NCBI RefSeq assembly: GCF_035582795.1
Contig: NC_134367.1
Location: 188,501 to 252,500, forward strand
Length of the DNA stretch: 64,000 nt
Source: Mycteria americana
Lineage: Eukaryota; Chordata; Aves; Ciconiiformes; Ciconiidae
Direction of reading: 5' to 3'
The position numbers were made by a program, and so were the translations under genes. The notes under the pieces were generated by a model. It made no database searches, was not told the DNA's origin, and saw only the letters and a list, made by a program, of their open reading frames with translations. Below are positions 39,601 through 48,201 of this stretch, in pieces (positions within the stretch are counted from its first letter, which is position 1; every line of letters begins with the position of its first letter).

Positions 39601-42600
39601 TCTCCTGAAGAATCCTGCACTCTGTCTCCTTGAAGACATGTAAATCCAGAGGTGCAGAAGTCAACCACCGGCTCCAGATGAAAAATTATTCAAGAAACTA
39701 AGACTCCCACTAGGAGTGAAAAGACAACAAAGAGGTAAAATAAAGATGCAGTAGACCCAGCATTTCATTTCATGTCTTTCTGGGTTCAGCCCATCATAAA
39801 CCACAGCTCTTTCCTTAACATTTCATAGCACTAGCATGGATCAAGAGCATATGTTAGCCCAAGCACTAAAATTCAGCTGTAACATCCCGCCACCTAGCCA
39901 TCAAGGGCCCCCTGAATGGCTGGGAACCACCTATCCAAATGACAGCAAGGTCTTTCACAAGAAAAGGAGAAGCAAACTAACAGCGGTGTATTAAAGACAG
40001 TGGTGCTGCCTATATTAATCTTCTGAACTTCCAGCCAATGGTGTACAATGAAGAAGACCGAACGCTGAATTCTGATCTACCCACAGGCACAGTGCATGCT
40101 GCTTCAAATACTGGTCTTCAAGTTCTGCACCTGACCTGAAACCCAGGTCCACATGGAACTTCATCATCCTATCTTAGTCTGCACATCACAGTAAAGGAAG
40201 CTATGAAGGTCTGCACATTTCATCTAGTTTACCTGACAGTGGAAAATACCAGAGACAGGAAAACAAGAATTAATCAACACAGCAACCACTGTATGCACAG
40301 ACACATTTATATACAAGAGATTTGTCTCCAGGGATGAGACAAAAAAGAACCTCTCGACCTCAGCAGCCACTGAAGTGGGGGCATAACGTGGAAAGTGCCC
40401 CAGCAGCTGAGCTTGCAAAAAAGTTAGTAATACGTCAACCACAGGACAACAACAGACAACCACAAGGTCACTTCTTTCTCAAGGGAGGTTGTTGACAGCT
40501 AGCAAGAGCTCAAACATCACCTTTCAGCCACCCCAGAAATCACCCCCAAGATTTCAGAATCTGTAGGAAAGAAGCACAACCCCTATACCTGCCATCTGCA
40601 CAGGACTGAGCGAGTCAGCACTTGGGCAAGTTCCCAGTCAAGGGACTGAATGCAAGCAGGACTGCAAGAATGGTACAAGGTTTTCCCACTAACCTTGAGC
40701 AGCCTGACATATCCTCAGGGAAAGGGCAAAGGTATTTAAGCAGAGACCAGTACCCTTTCTCCCATTATCTCTCTTTTCTCCTTTAAGTGCCAGGCTTCAC
40801 ATCCTTGCAAAGTCTTCTGTATCACGGAATAAAGCAGCATTTGGCAAGAGCTGTACCACAACTGACTACACCTCGCAAGGAGCGTGCAGAAGAGGAAGCC
40901 TAGCATACCCAAGTCTGCTTGGTCCTTTTCTCTCTCTTAACCATAACAGACATGTTCATACACATACCTAAAGGGGAACCTGCTTGTTCCCACATCCACA
41001 ATATGATACAGATTCATTCAATAGCACTAAACGGGCTATTTACTAAGCATGTTACAAAGATGACAACAAAGCATTTATTATAAAGTCTTGGCTTATGCAA
41101 TCACAGTGTTTACCTACCCAGAAAAGGCATAGAAAGATATCCGGTCAAGAGATAGCTATTAAACACATGACAAACTATTAGACCATCTAAGTCTGTGAAT
41201 GGTTAAGTCCCTCCCACTAACATGAGCTTGCCAAGCCCAACACAGTAATACTGGGCTCAAAAGCAAAAAAGATTCTGCTCCAGCAGAGCGCAAGTTTTCC
41301 TACAATTATGTTTGGGCCACTTTTCTGTATGATCTGTGTAGGTCTCAGGGACAGCAGACACTGAGTCCAAGCTCTTGGTTTCAGGTTTAATACTAGCCGG
41401 CGACAGGAGTCTAAAAATGAACTGCAAGCATGTCACTGCAATCCATCTCTGTTAAGAAGTTTCCATTCCTAGGAGGCATAGCATATAATTCTGAAGATAC
41501 TTGGACAACCCAAGAAAACTAAATTATGCATGCATGCTGACCGAAAGAAGAAAATGGAGTGTCACATGGGGACAGTGGAAAGAAAAGCCAAAAGGAACCA
41601 AGGCAAGCACAAGCTTGGAGAGCCTGTCAGCCTCAGTCTCTCCCTCCCACGATTCCCCTAACCTAAAGTTGTGAGCATAGAGCTGAGGCTCTATGCCTCT
41701 CTGTCATGAGACAAGATTCCCCTGTTAAAAGTTTATCTTCAGCTCCTTGCAGAGGCTAAAGTCTCACCTTTGTATATATTAGGAGAGCAACCAGGGGCAT
41801 GGTTACAATTGCGGAGAGGTATTCAGCTCAGGTAGGAAAGCAATACAGTTTGCAACACACCAGGAGACCTACACTTGCAATATACACACAGCAGCAGGAG
41901 AAAGCAGATTGTCACAGTCCCTGCAGCGCTTAAGGACAGGAGAGATACCTGAAAACACTCACCTTAGTTATACAGTGCAGGAAAGAGCAGAGCAATACTA
42001 AGTCTTGTCTTGTATAAGTTGTTTAACCAACAGAAAATAAGTATCCTATGGGACGAGCCACATTTACCCTCCACCCTCCCCCTCCCAGCCATCTCATTCT
42101 GGCAGCAACTTCACCCATAAAGTATATCAAAGCATGACGATATGCACTATTCATTAAATGTTCCACAAAGAAGAGAACTCTGGGAAAGGTAAGTGTTCTC
42201 TATCTAGTTAAAATAGGTTCTTAGTTAAAAATTTCACCATAGCATTCAATTTTAAAAGACTACTCAACTTTCAAAGCAATTACACATTTTGCCCTACAGA
42301 AGGTCCCTGCCTCTAAGAAAAATTACAATCAATGAACTCAACATAACCCTTTTTTACATTTGAAGTTTAAGCAGGAATAGAACAGAATACTTCAGTTGGA
42401 AGGGACCTACAAGGATCACCTGGTCCAACTGCCTGACCACTTCAGGGCTGACCACAGGTTAAAGCACGTTATTAAGGGCGTTGTCCAAATGCTTCTTAAA
42501 CACTGACAGGCTTGGGGCATCGACCACCTCTCCAAGAAGCCTGTTCCAGGGTTTGGCCACCCTCTCAGTAAAGAAATGCTTCCTCGTGTCAAGTCTGAAC

Positions 42601-45600
42601 CTCCCCTGGCACGGCTTTGAACCATTCCCAGGAGTCCTGTCCCTGGATCCCAGGGAGAAGAGCTCAGCACCTCCCTCTCCACGTCCCCTCCTCAGGAAGC
42701 TGCAGAGAGCAATGAGGTCGCCCCTCAGCCTCCTTCTCTCCCAACGAGACAAACCCGGAGTCCTCAGCCGCTCCTCAGAGGACTTGCCTTCCAGCCCTTC
42801 ACCAGCTTTGTTGCCCTTCTCTGGAGACATTTGAGGACCTTCACATCCTTCTCAAATGGTGGGGCCCAGCACTGCACGCAGTACTCCAGGGGAGGCCGCA
42901 CCAACACTGAATACAGCGGGACAATCCCCTCGCTTGACCGGCTGTTTTTCCTGTGTTTGATGCACTTTGGGATGGGGTTTGCCCTCTCGGCTGCCAGGGC
43001 ACACTGCTGGCTCCTATCGAGCCTGCTGCCGACCAGCACCCGCACATCCCTTTCTGCAGGGCTGCTCTCCAGCCACTCCTCTCCCAGTTTAGACTTGTGC
43101 CTGGCGTTATTTTCCCCTTGTGAACCAATATATTTTAAGTTATATTAGTCGATATAGTTTAGCCTAGGCTGCTGTAGCCAAAATATGACCAAGTAATTCA
43201 CAATCCCGCTAACTTGATTATGCTAACAACTGAAGCTTTTTCCCTCCCGCCCAAGATAGCCTCTGCTGACTTGCTAACTTACTCTGGACACAAATCGAGC
43301 ACACTAAGCCCGATGCGCTAGCGAACGCCCCCTGTACTAGAGAACCCAGACATCAGTTAGGGCTGCTGAGCTCCCATGTGACTCGGATCACTGCAGTGGA
43401 ACAAAGACGGAGCGAGCAACGGGGGCTCCGGGCAGAAGCCCCGTACAGAGGAGGCAGCGCTCCAGCAGCTCCCGCTCGACTGCTCTGTCAGAGCAGGCCC
43501 TTCCCCCGGGACCCGCTCCCCTAGCCCCGGGCCGGCACTGGCACCGAGCCACAGCCGGGAGCCGAACACCGGCGGAGCCGCCGCCGGCGCGAGGGCGTCG
43601 CTGGGCGTGGCCAAGGCGGCGAGCAGCCTATGGGAGCTGGCGCTGGTGATGTAACGCTTCCCGCCCCCTGCCATTGGCTGGAGCAGCCGTCCTTCGGGGA
43701 GCCGCCCCGCCCCGCCCCGCCAGCGGCGCCCCGGCCGGTGCCCGTCCCGCGGCCTTCCCCAGCCCCGGTAGGGCTGGCGGCGGGGTGCGCTCTGCGCTGG
43801 GGCGCTCGGGAGGGCGTGCGGACGGCTTCCCCCGGGCGGAGAAACGCTTCTGAGCGCCTCGGAGAAGGCGGCAGGGAAGCAGCGGGACTGGCACGGCCAC
43901 CGCAGGCCGTTCTGCCGCCCCACGACCATTTTGTGCCCAGAATCCGCTGCGGAGGCACTGGCAAGAGGCAGACGCGCTCAGGAATCAGCCTGAGGCTTAT
44001 TCTGCTGAAATCTCCTCGTTTACGGTAAACAGCCTGAGCACTTACACCCTTCCTGTTCACAGAGGCAGCCTGCTCCCTTGGATTTGCAGGGCCCCTCTCC
44101 ACACAGCCTCCGTGCAACATTACCTCTGTTCTAGGAAGTGGATTGCGAAGAGCCTACAGCTATTAAAAATAATTTTTAAAAAAAGTGAGGTTATTACATT
44201 TCAAAATGTACATACAAGTATGCAACTCAAAGCAAGTAGTAAAGAACGTAACATCCAGGGAATACCAGGCTACACGTAGTGCATACAATCGTACTCTGTC
44301 TGCAATCACACATGCTGTTTTCTCTCCAGATTATCACATTAAGTTGCTTCCAAGGTGGCTGCCTAATTCACCATCCAGAGAAGATATTGCCGAGATAAAG
44401 AATCAGGATTGCATCACCAGAGGAGGGGGCGGCACGTCCCTTTTCCATGGAGTAACACCTCCTCTCTGCCAAGGGGTAGCGAGTAAGAGCTTGTCTACGC
44501 GGCTGCACTGACCGGAATAACCAGTGTCGACTGAGCCATCATGCTAACAGCCCTTTACAGGGACACCACTCTGGCACAAGAGACACTTTATGCTGGTATA
44601 CCCAGATGCTCAGAAAGTAAAGCTGTTATTCCAAAATAAATTTAATGCTGGAACATCTGCAGTGGGAGAGTTTACTCCAGGGAACAGATCAGTCCAAAAC
44701 TGAAGACAGCAGAGTATGATGTCATGCAGTTAAAGTGAATGAATGCCACTCCACAAGCTTGGGTCTAATCAAGCCACAAATTTACATGCAAAATTAAGAG
44801 ACAAACCAGAATTTAACTGCGTGATCACTAGAAGCCTGTGTTTTTCATACACACGTGAGACATAGGGCCTACACGTGGGCAACTGCAGCCGGTATCAGTC
44901 AGCACCAAATCAGCACTTCCTGCAGGGAGGTGGTGCAACCTTGACGGATGAAGACTCGAGAATCAGAGGCCCCAAGTTTACCCCAGGCCAGTCAACAATT
45001 TGTTTTGTGGCCTTCACCAGTCATTCCTCTACCTGTAAGGTGGAACAATACTCATACATCTAACATAGAGGTAGCTTGCCTTCAAACCAGCCAGCCACTC
45101 TCATTCTCAAGCTAGAAGACAGTAATTTAGCCATGTCGAAATTTTAAGGAACTTCTTGTGTTTGGGCCTTAATTTGTCTGCAGATGGGGAAACTGAAATC
45201 CAAAGAAAATACTAGAGCCTACCAAATCTTACATTTATGTAGGAGAGTACAGAAAAGCCTGGAAGGAAGTTTATCTTTCTGTGTCAAAATAATAAGTAAT
45301 AAATAAAACATATTGAAAAGACTACACAAACTGAACATCAGCTTTGTTCCCCAATGTGTGCCAATTCAGCACAGATCACAGGAAAAAGCACTTCAGGTTA
45401 TCGTAAGGAATATACTGTGGAGGATGGAATTAAACCTTCATACAGATACCCTCCCCATTGCAACCCAAACTGTGCAGCTTCACCAGAAAAAGTACATTCT
45501 TACTACACCGTGCTAGGATTTGACTTATGTTAACAAAACCAAGACAGCTTTCAAGCAAGCAAAGGTAAGGAACTGCAGGGAATCCTTGACCTTACTTCGA

Positions 45601-46776
45601 CCTCCAAATTTACATCAGAATAAATGACTCTTTCACCACCACCAGAGTTTGAACTACCCTGTGTCTACAATAATGGATAAAGCAGACAAACCTCTACGCT
45701 CAGCCCTGACTTGGCTGAGAAAAGCTACATCAGCACTTATGCCGCAGCACTGGAGTTAACATTTTCTGTCTTTCAGCAATTACCCCACAGCTATACAGCT
45801 TGCCCAGCCAGAGCAGGTTTCACTGAGCCAACACGAAGCAGAAACCAGTTTGTGAAGACAGCCCCAAATAAGATAAACAGAGCACAGCAAAGAGTGGGAA
45901 AAGGGAGAGGTCCAAAACAATAAGATCTAATCTACTTGCATCTTCATACAGGACAATTCTGATATACGCACTGAGAAGTGGATGTGAATCGGACAAGCCA
46001 AGAAACAAGTCTGCATGAACTGGCTATGCTTTATCCTAACTGAAGACTTCAAAGCAAACAAAAACCAAGGCATAATTCAAAAGCTGATGAGACTGGGTAA
46101 CTGGCTGCCTCCACAGCAGGTACTGTTCATTTCACACTCCCTAGCGAACACACGTTGCTCTTCATTATTCCCAGAGCAAAAGATCTGTGAAACGAGATGC
46201 ACATACAAGTGCTGGAGACACTCCCCGCTCAACACAGCGGCAACAGCTGGCCCGTCACCACCCTTACAAAAGAGCCTCCAGCACAATGAACGTGCAGGGA
46301 GAAAAGCAGACCACGCTCTGGCCTCGACATTCCCAAGCCCGAGAAAAGACGGCCCCGCAGCCCGCGAAGGGCTATCCACCTCCCTGCCACCCTGGAAGCG
46401 TGGCAGGCCCTCGCTACTGGGGCCCGGGGTGATCCAGGGACAGGTGGAAGGAGGACAGCCGGCAGGGCAGGGCAAGAGCCCACACGAGTCCCATGCCCTG
46501 CCCGGCTCGGTCAGGGCTCCCTCGCGCACTCCAGCGGCCCAGCCCCGGGAAGCGTCCACCAGCACTGACCTCCTCGCGCCGCTTCTGCCAGCGGCCGCAC
46601 GGCGACTCCTCAAGGATCTCGGACTCGTCCTCGCTCTCCTCCTCCTCCTCCTCCTCCGGGGGCGCCGCGGAAGTCACCGGCGCAGACACTGAGGTCATTC
46701 CGGGGCCGGACGACGCGGACTCCGGCTTTGAGTCGGAGCCGCCGCTCGGCACCTGCTTAGACTCGCCCTCCGACAT
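4486..46776 (-). CDS. NRBP1: NRBP1, nuclear receptor binding protein 1 (pseudokinase; complete, seventeen coding exons)
   Basis: Joined coding exons total 531 residues (human 535), with all phases consistent and all introns GT-AG. NRBP1 is a catalytically dead kinase-fold adaptor. Family knowledge links it to Elongin B/C cullin ubiquitin ligases and TSC22-domain partners, and to trafficking and growth control. Visible features: an acidic N-terminus with a Glu run (41-47) and [17 protein letters not shown]; a pseudokinase core from about 70 to 330 with the catalytic HRD replaced by HGN (199-201), DFG replaced by GSV (218-220) and a retained APE (243-245); [24 protein letters not shown] near 321-343; a Pro-rich linker near 403-433; and a conserved C-terminus ending TVSS. 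The first exon is non-coding and lies in a CpG island. The gene shares a roughly 1 kb divergent interval with PPM1G and abuts KRTCAP3 downstream. Residues 366-379 differ from the mammalian protein. Confidence 0.96.
4789..4844 (-). CDS. NRBP1: NRBP1 coding exon 16 (residues 481-499)
   Basis: A 56-base exon (acceptor TTGCAG, donor GTAAGG) encoding [14 protein letters not shown]. Confidence 0.93.
4930..4993 (-). CDS. NRBP1: NRBP1 coding exon 15 (residues 460-481)
   Basis: A 64-base exon encoding [19 protein letters not shown]; acceptor CTCTGCAG, donor GTAAGT. Confidence 0.93.
5390..5443 (-). CDS. NRBP1: NRBP1 coding exon 14 (residues 442-459)
   Basis: A 54-base exon encoding [18 protein letters not shown], essentially invariant in vertebrates; donor GTATGT. 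Confidence 0.93.
5534..5669 (-). CDS. NRBP1: NRBP1 coding exon 13 (residues 396-441)
   Basis: A 136-base exon starting [10 protein letters not shown] and carrying the Pro/Gln linker (RPQQPQQ) and [14 protein letters not shown]; acceptor CTTGTAG, donor GTGAGA. Confidence 0.93.
5763..5813 (-). CDS. NRBP1: NRBP1 coding exon 12 (residues 379-396)
   Basis: A 51-base exon encoding [15 protein letters not shown]; acceptor is a C-run ending CCCAG, donor GTGAGA. Confidence 0.92.
5814..8442 (-). other. NRBP1: NRBP1 intron 11 (2.6 kb)
   Basis: I see no exon, conserved peptide or recognisable repeat in this AT-richer intron. Short open frames here have no protein-like character. Confidence 0.6.
8443..8545 (-). 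CDS. NRBP1: NRBP1 coding exon 11 (residues 345-379)
   Basis: Starts [13 protein letters not shown] after a TAATAG acceptor and ends before GTGAGT. The second half ([10 protein letters not shown]) differs from the mammalian sequence. Confidence 0.88.
8834..8966 (-). CDS. NRBP1: NRBP1 coding exon 10 (residues 301-345)
   Basis: A 133-base exon encoding [20 protein letters not shown] and the [11 protein letters not shown] segment, the C-terminal end of the kinase-like lobe. Confidence 0.95.
9042..9140 (-). CDS. NRBP1: NRBP1 coding exon 9 (residues 268-300)
   Basis: A 99-base exon encoding [16 protein letters not shown] and [11 protein letters not shown]; acceptor GTTTGCAG, donor GTGAGT. Confidence 0.95.
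9141..10304 (-). other. NRBP1: NRBP1 intron 8 (1.2 kb)
   Basis: Nothing recognised beyond ordinary intronic sequence. Confidence 0.55.
10305..10363 (-). CDS. NRBP1: NRBP1 coding exon 8 (residues 248-267)
   Basis: A 59-base exon encoding [19 protein letters not shown], corresponding to the kinase subdomain IX region (DIYSFG). Confidence 0.95.
10640..10723 (-). CDS. NRBP1: NRBP1 coding exon 7 (residues 220-248)
   Basis: An 84-base exon encoding [19 protein letters not shown] and FFAPEYG, including the APE motif; donor GTATGG. Confidence 0.95.
12908..13042. repeat. A/C-rich low-complexity tract
   Basis: About 135 bases made almost only of A and C (runs such as aaacaaaaccc and a C-run of about 10), ending in a short (CA)n. 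Confidence 0.8.
13690..14640 (-). pseudogene. Degenerate protein-like segment of unknown origin
   Basis: The minus strand has one open frame of 122 codons (14306-13938, with [18 protein letters not shown]). Upstream, in other frames, further stretches have protein-like composition (for example [20 protein letters not shown]), broken by several stops and apparent frameshifts. Downstream there is another short protein-like run. No splice sites frame it. It may be a decayed retrocopy or part of an old mobile element. I do not recognise the family, and the call rests only on composition. Confidence 0.3.
16814..17450 (-). mobile_element. CR1 LINE 3' fragment
   Basis: The plus strand shows the antisense of a CR1 3' end: an AGAATCATA-type tail, GGTCCCTTCCAACC, then landmarks such as GGTATTTATAGA and GCTGAGCAGTCCCAGCTC, ending near TTAGCCTTCTTTG. 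The element is therefore in sense on the minus strand, the same orientation as NRBP1 transcription. It is moderately diverged and 5'-truncated. Confidence 0.88.
18430..20215 (-). mobile_element. CR1 LINE with reverse-transcriptase C-terminal region, degenerate
   Basis: About 1.8 kb of CR1 in antisense on the plus strand. Minus-strand frames give CR1 ORF2 pieces: [20 protein letters not shown], a degenerate YLDF and WIENQLN-AQRVVIS in the RT region, and NPMYQYML further on. It is broken by stops and shifts, so inactive. A run of 31 A (18611-18641) has expanded inside the element. Confidence 0.9.
20886..20972. repeat. A-run followed by (AC)n-like tract
   Basis: An 18-base A-run followed by interrupted CA repeats (cacacacaaaaac, acacacacac). 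Confidence 0.7.
23448..23528. repeat. Mixed GT / AC / AT dinucleotide repeat
   Basis: A GT-rich stretch (gtgtgtatgtttgtgtgtg), then (AC)n, (AT)n and (AC)n again on the same strand; alternating purine-pyrimidine. Confidence 0.8.
27718..27812 (-). CDS. NRBP1: NRBP1 coding exon 6 (residues 188-220)
   Basis: A 95-base exon encoding [18 protein letters not shown] and NGLIKIGS. It carries the pseudokinase hallmarks HGN (in place of HRD) and GSV (in place of DFG; V is completed in exon 7). Confidence 0.95.
27813..29153 (-). other. NRBP1: NRBP1 intron 5 (1.3 kb)
   Basis: No recognisable feature seen. Confidence 0.5.
29154..29194 (-). CDS. NRBP1: NRBP1 coding exon 5 (residues 175-188)
   Basis: A small 41-base exon encoding [13 protein letters not shown]; acceptor TATGTAG, donor GTATGT. 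Confidence 0.93.
29702..29791 (-). CDS. NRBP1: NRBP1 coding exon 4 (residues 145-174)
   Basis: A 90-base exon encoding [19 protein letters not shown] and NHKTMNEK; phase 0, acceptor CCTACAG, donor GTAATT. Confidence 0.95.
29885..29986 (-). CDS. NRBP1: NRBP1 coding exon 3 (residues 111-144)
   Basis: A 102-base exon encoding [17 protein letters not shown] and [15 protein letters not shown]; acceptor GTTAAG, donor GTAAGT. Confidence 0.95.
30384..30506 (-). CDS. NRBP1: NRBP1 coding exon 2 (residues 70-110)
   Basis: A 123-base exon encoding [20 protein letters not shown] and [18 protein letters not shown]. It covers the position where an active kinase would have its glycine loop and VAIK motif; neither is recognisable. 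Confidence 0.95.
31956..32840 (+). mobile_element. Young CR1 LINE 3' end, copy 1
   Basis: CR1 in sense on the plus strand. An open frame from 31959 gives CR1 ORF2 C-terminal sequence ([46 protein letters not shown]). The frame then shifts by one base near 32410 and continues ([36 protein letters not shown]). The 3' end is GGTCCCTTCCAACTG plus a CTATTCTATTCTG tail. It is antisense to NRBP1. Low decay indicates a young insertion. Confidence 0.93.
37302..37321. repeat. (TA)n microsatellite
   Basis: Ten uninterrupted TA units followed by an A-rich stretch. Confidence 0.85.
42375..43109 (-). mobile_element. Young CR1 LINE 3' end, copy 2 (inverted relative to copy 1)
   Basis: About 735 bases nearly identical to 32105-32835 but in the opposite orientation: the deduced peptides differ from copy 1 at only a few positions over about 200 residues, including the same frame break. 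It is 5'-truncated at TAACGCC. The 3' tail reads ATTCTGTTCTATTC. It ends about 280 bases from an intronic CpG island. Confidence 0.93.
43390..43930. promoter_or_regulatory. Intronic CpG island with promoter-type motifs (NRBP1 intron 1)
   Basis: CG-dense block far from any annotated first exon. It has an inverted CCAAT box (ATTGG about 43673-43677), a CRE-like GTGATGTAACG (about 43645) and clustered GC boxes (CCCCGCCCCGCCCCGCC about 43704-43720). On the minus strand a consensus donor AGAGTAAGTTAG (GT at 43282) lies downstream, so an alternative NRBP1 first exon about 43283-43650 is conceivable. Direction is not settled. Confidence 0.5.
46570..46776 (-). CDS. NRBP1: NRBP1 coding exon 1 (residues 1-69)
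   Basis: ATG at 46776-46774, encoding [13 protein letters not shown] through [16 protein letters not shown] before donor GTCAGT. The first base of the exon is probably 46792, after a CCGCAG acceptor. A run of GAG codons (plus strand CTC repeat, about 46636-46657) encodes the Glu stretch. Confidence 0.95.
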
Positions 46777-47005
46777 GCTGCGGTCGCACAACCTGCGGGC
46801 CAGAGGCGCGGGCCGTGAGGCGAGGCGAGACGGCTGTAAGACCAGGCCAGGCCAGGCCCGGCGGGCCGGACCGGGCCGCACCCGGTGGGCCTGTCAGCCG
46901 GGGCCGCGCCCGGGCCTGCTGGCGGCGCCCGACCGAGCCGGTTCCGGCCCGAGGCGAAGGACGGCGGGGAGCAGCGCAGGGATGGGGAGGAGGGGGGAAA
47001 GTGGC

Positions 47006-47032
47006 GGGGGGGGGGGGGGGGGGAGGGGGGGG
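47006..47032 (+). repeat. G-homopolymer (18 G, A, 8 G) in NRBP1 first intron
   Basis: G18 at 47006-47023 and G8 at 47025-47032. The NRBP1 pre-mRNA reads C-runs starting 12 bases inside the first intron. Confidence 0.9.
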
Positions 47033-47044
47033 CTGCATACTTAC

Positions 47045-47140
47045 CGGGCTCGCCCGACACCTCCCGGTCCCCAAGCGCGTCGCTACTCCGCCGACGGGCC
47101 GCCACCGCCAACCGCCGCGCTGCGTAACGCACCGTCCGGG
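47045..47140 (-). other. NRBP1: NRBP1 non-coding first exon (start approximate)
   Basis: A perfect donor GTAAGTATG (minus strand, GT at 47044-47043) follows CG-rich sequence and precedes the CCGCAG acceptor at 46793-46794, giving a 252-base intron in the 5' UTR. The TSS side is inferred from the CCAAT and GC boxes just upstream on the minus strand (47130-47166). Confidence 0.55.
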
Positions 47141-47160
47141 GCGGGGCTTCCCGCCCGACG

Positions 47161-47231
47161 GCCAATCAGAGCCCGGGAGCGTGCCGTCAGCCCCCACGAA
47201 TTGGCCGATGGGCGGGGCTCGAGGTATATAA
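47161..47231 (+). promoter_or_regulatory. TATA-type promoter module, copy 1
   Basis: In order: CCAAT 47162-47166, inverted CCAAT (ATTGG) 47200-47204, GC box GGGCGGGGC 47210-47218, TATATAA 47225-47231. Predicted plus-strand start near 47255. Its CCAAT and GC boxes may also serve NRBP1 on the other strand. Confidence 0.6.
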
Positions 47232-47316
47232 CATCATAGGGGGCGCCCGCGCGCTCACTGCGTGAAGGGCCGTCGAGGGGGGCGGGGAGGGCAGAGAGTC
47301 TTGGCCCCGTGCGATA

Positions 47317-47388
47317 GCCAATGAGAGCCCGGGAGAGGGGCCGTCAGCCTCCGCTGATTGGCCGGTGGGCGGGGCTAAGTTTATATAA
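47317..47388 (+). promoter_or_regulatory. TATA-type promoter module, copy 2
   Basis: Same order as copy 1: CCAAT 47318-47322, ATTGG 47357-47361, GGGCGGGGC 47367-47375, TATATAA 47382-47388. Offset from copy 1 is 156-157 bases for each element. Predicted plus-strand start near 47412; a donor-like GGGTGAGCG (GT at 47504) follows, compatible with an upstream non-coding exon. Confidence 0.6.
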
Positions 47389-48201
47389 GGGGACGGGGGT
47401 GCGCCGGGCCCCTGACCGTGACGGGCGGTGGGGGTATTCTCGCGTGCGCAGGGAGGCTCCGGGCACGCGCTGTGAGGGAGGGTGCGCCGCCCTGGCCGGG
47501 CGGGTGAGCGTGGGGCTGCCCCATGCCACAGGCAGGCGGTGGTACCGCCGGTTCCGATTCCCCTGTTCCCTCTCCCCGCCATATGATGAGTGTGCTCGAA
47601 GCGCGGCTGCCTGGGGCGGCCACCGCCTTCGTCTCTCCGGGGCGGCAGGGCGAGCGGGCCTCCGAAGGGCTGCTGCAACCCGCGGAGTGCGGCCAGCCGG
47701 CCCGGGCCCGGGGGAGGCCGCGGCACTGGGAGGAGGGAGCTGCAGGGCAGCTCGCGGCCAGAGGCGGGTCGTGGTGGGCAGTGCCGGGCGGGGCCCGTGC
47801 ATCACAGACAGGCTGGCGGGGGGGAGCGGCGGCCGAACCCCGCGGGCCTGAGGCCGCCGAGCGGAGCGCGCTCCTGGCCCCTGTGCCGCGCTAGCCGCCG
47901 CGCGTCTCTATGGTAGGCGCTTCCGGCCTCTGTGCCGCGGCCGCGCGGGCTGAGCGCCGTCCCCCCGTGGCGACTCTATAGCCCGCGCTTCCGGCCGCGC
48001 GACTTCCGCTCGGCGGCTCGTTGGTGGGTGGTTCCGTCGCCCTCGCTGCCTCGCCGCCCGCGCTGGGCCGCTCGCGCCCTCCGGTGCCGCCCGGTACGGT
48101 CCGGTCGCGCGCGGCCCGGCTGCCGCCGCACCCGCCGCCGCCCCTCCGCGCAGGGCCGCCGCGCCGGGGCCGGGTCCGCCGGCGGAGGCCGCCGCGGCGC
48201 C

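Larger units (their letters stand above)
30507..46569 (-). other. NRBP1: NRBP1 intron 1 between coding exons 1 and 2 (16 kb)
   Basis: Holds two inverted, nearly identical CR1 copies, a (TA)n at 37302-37321 and an internal CpG island at 43390-43930. Elsewhere (33-42 kb and 44.1-46.4 kb) I see only AT-rich intronic sequence with no recognisable gene. Confidence 0.6.

Noticed and set aside
43630-44028. A 132-codon plus-strand frame in the intronic CpG island
   Set aside because: No similarity or domain, biased composition, no supporting acceptor; better explained by the island.
46777-46881. An upstream in-frame ATG giving a longer NRBP1 N-terminus
   Set aside because: A splice acceptor at about 46793 and a strong donor at 47044 place this sequence in an intron; the conserved protein begins MSEGES.
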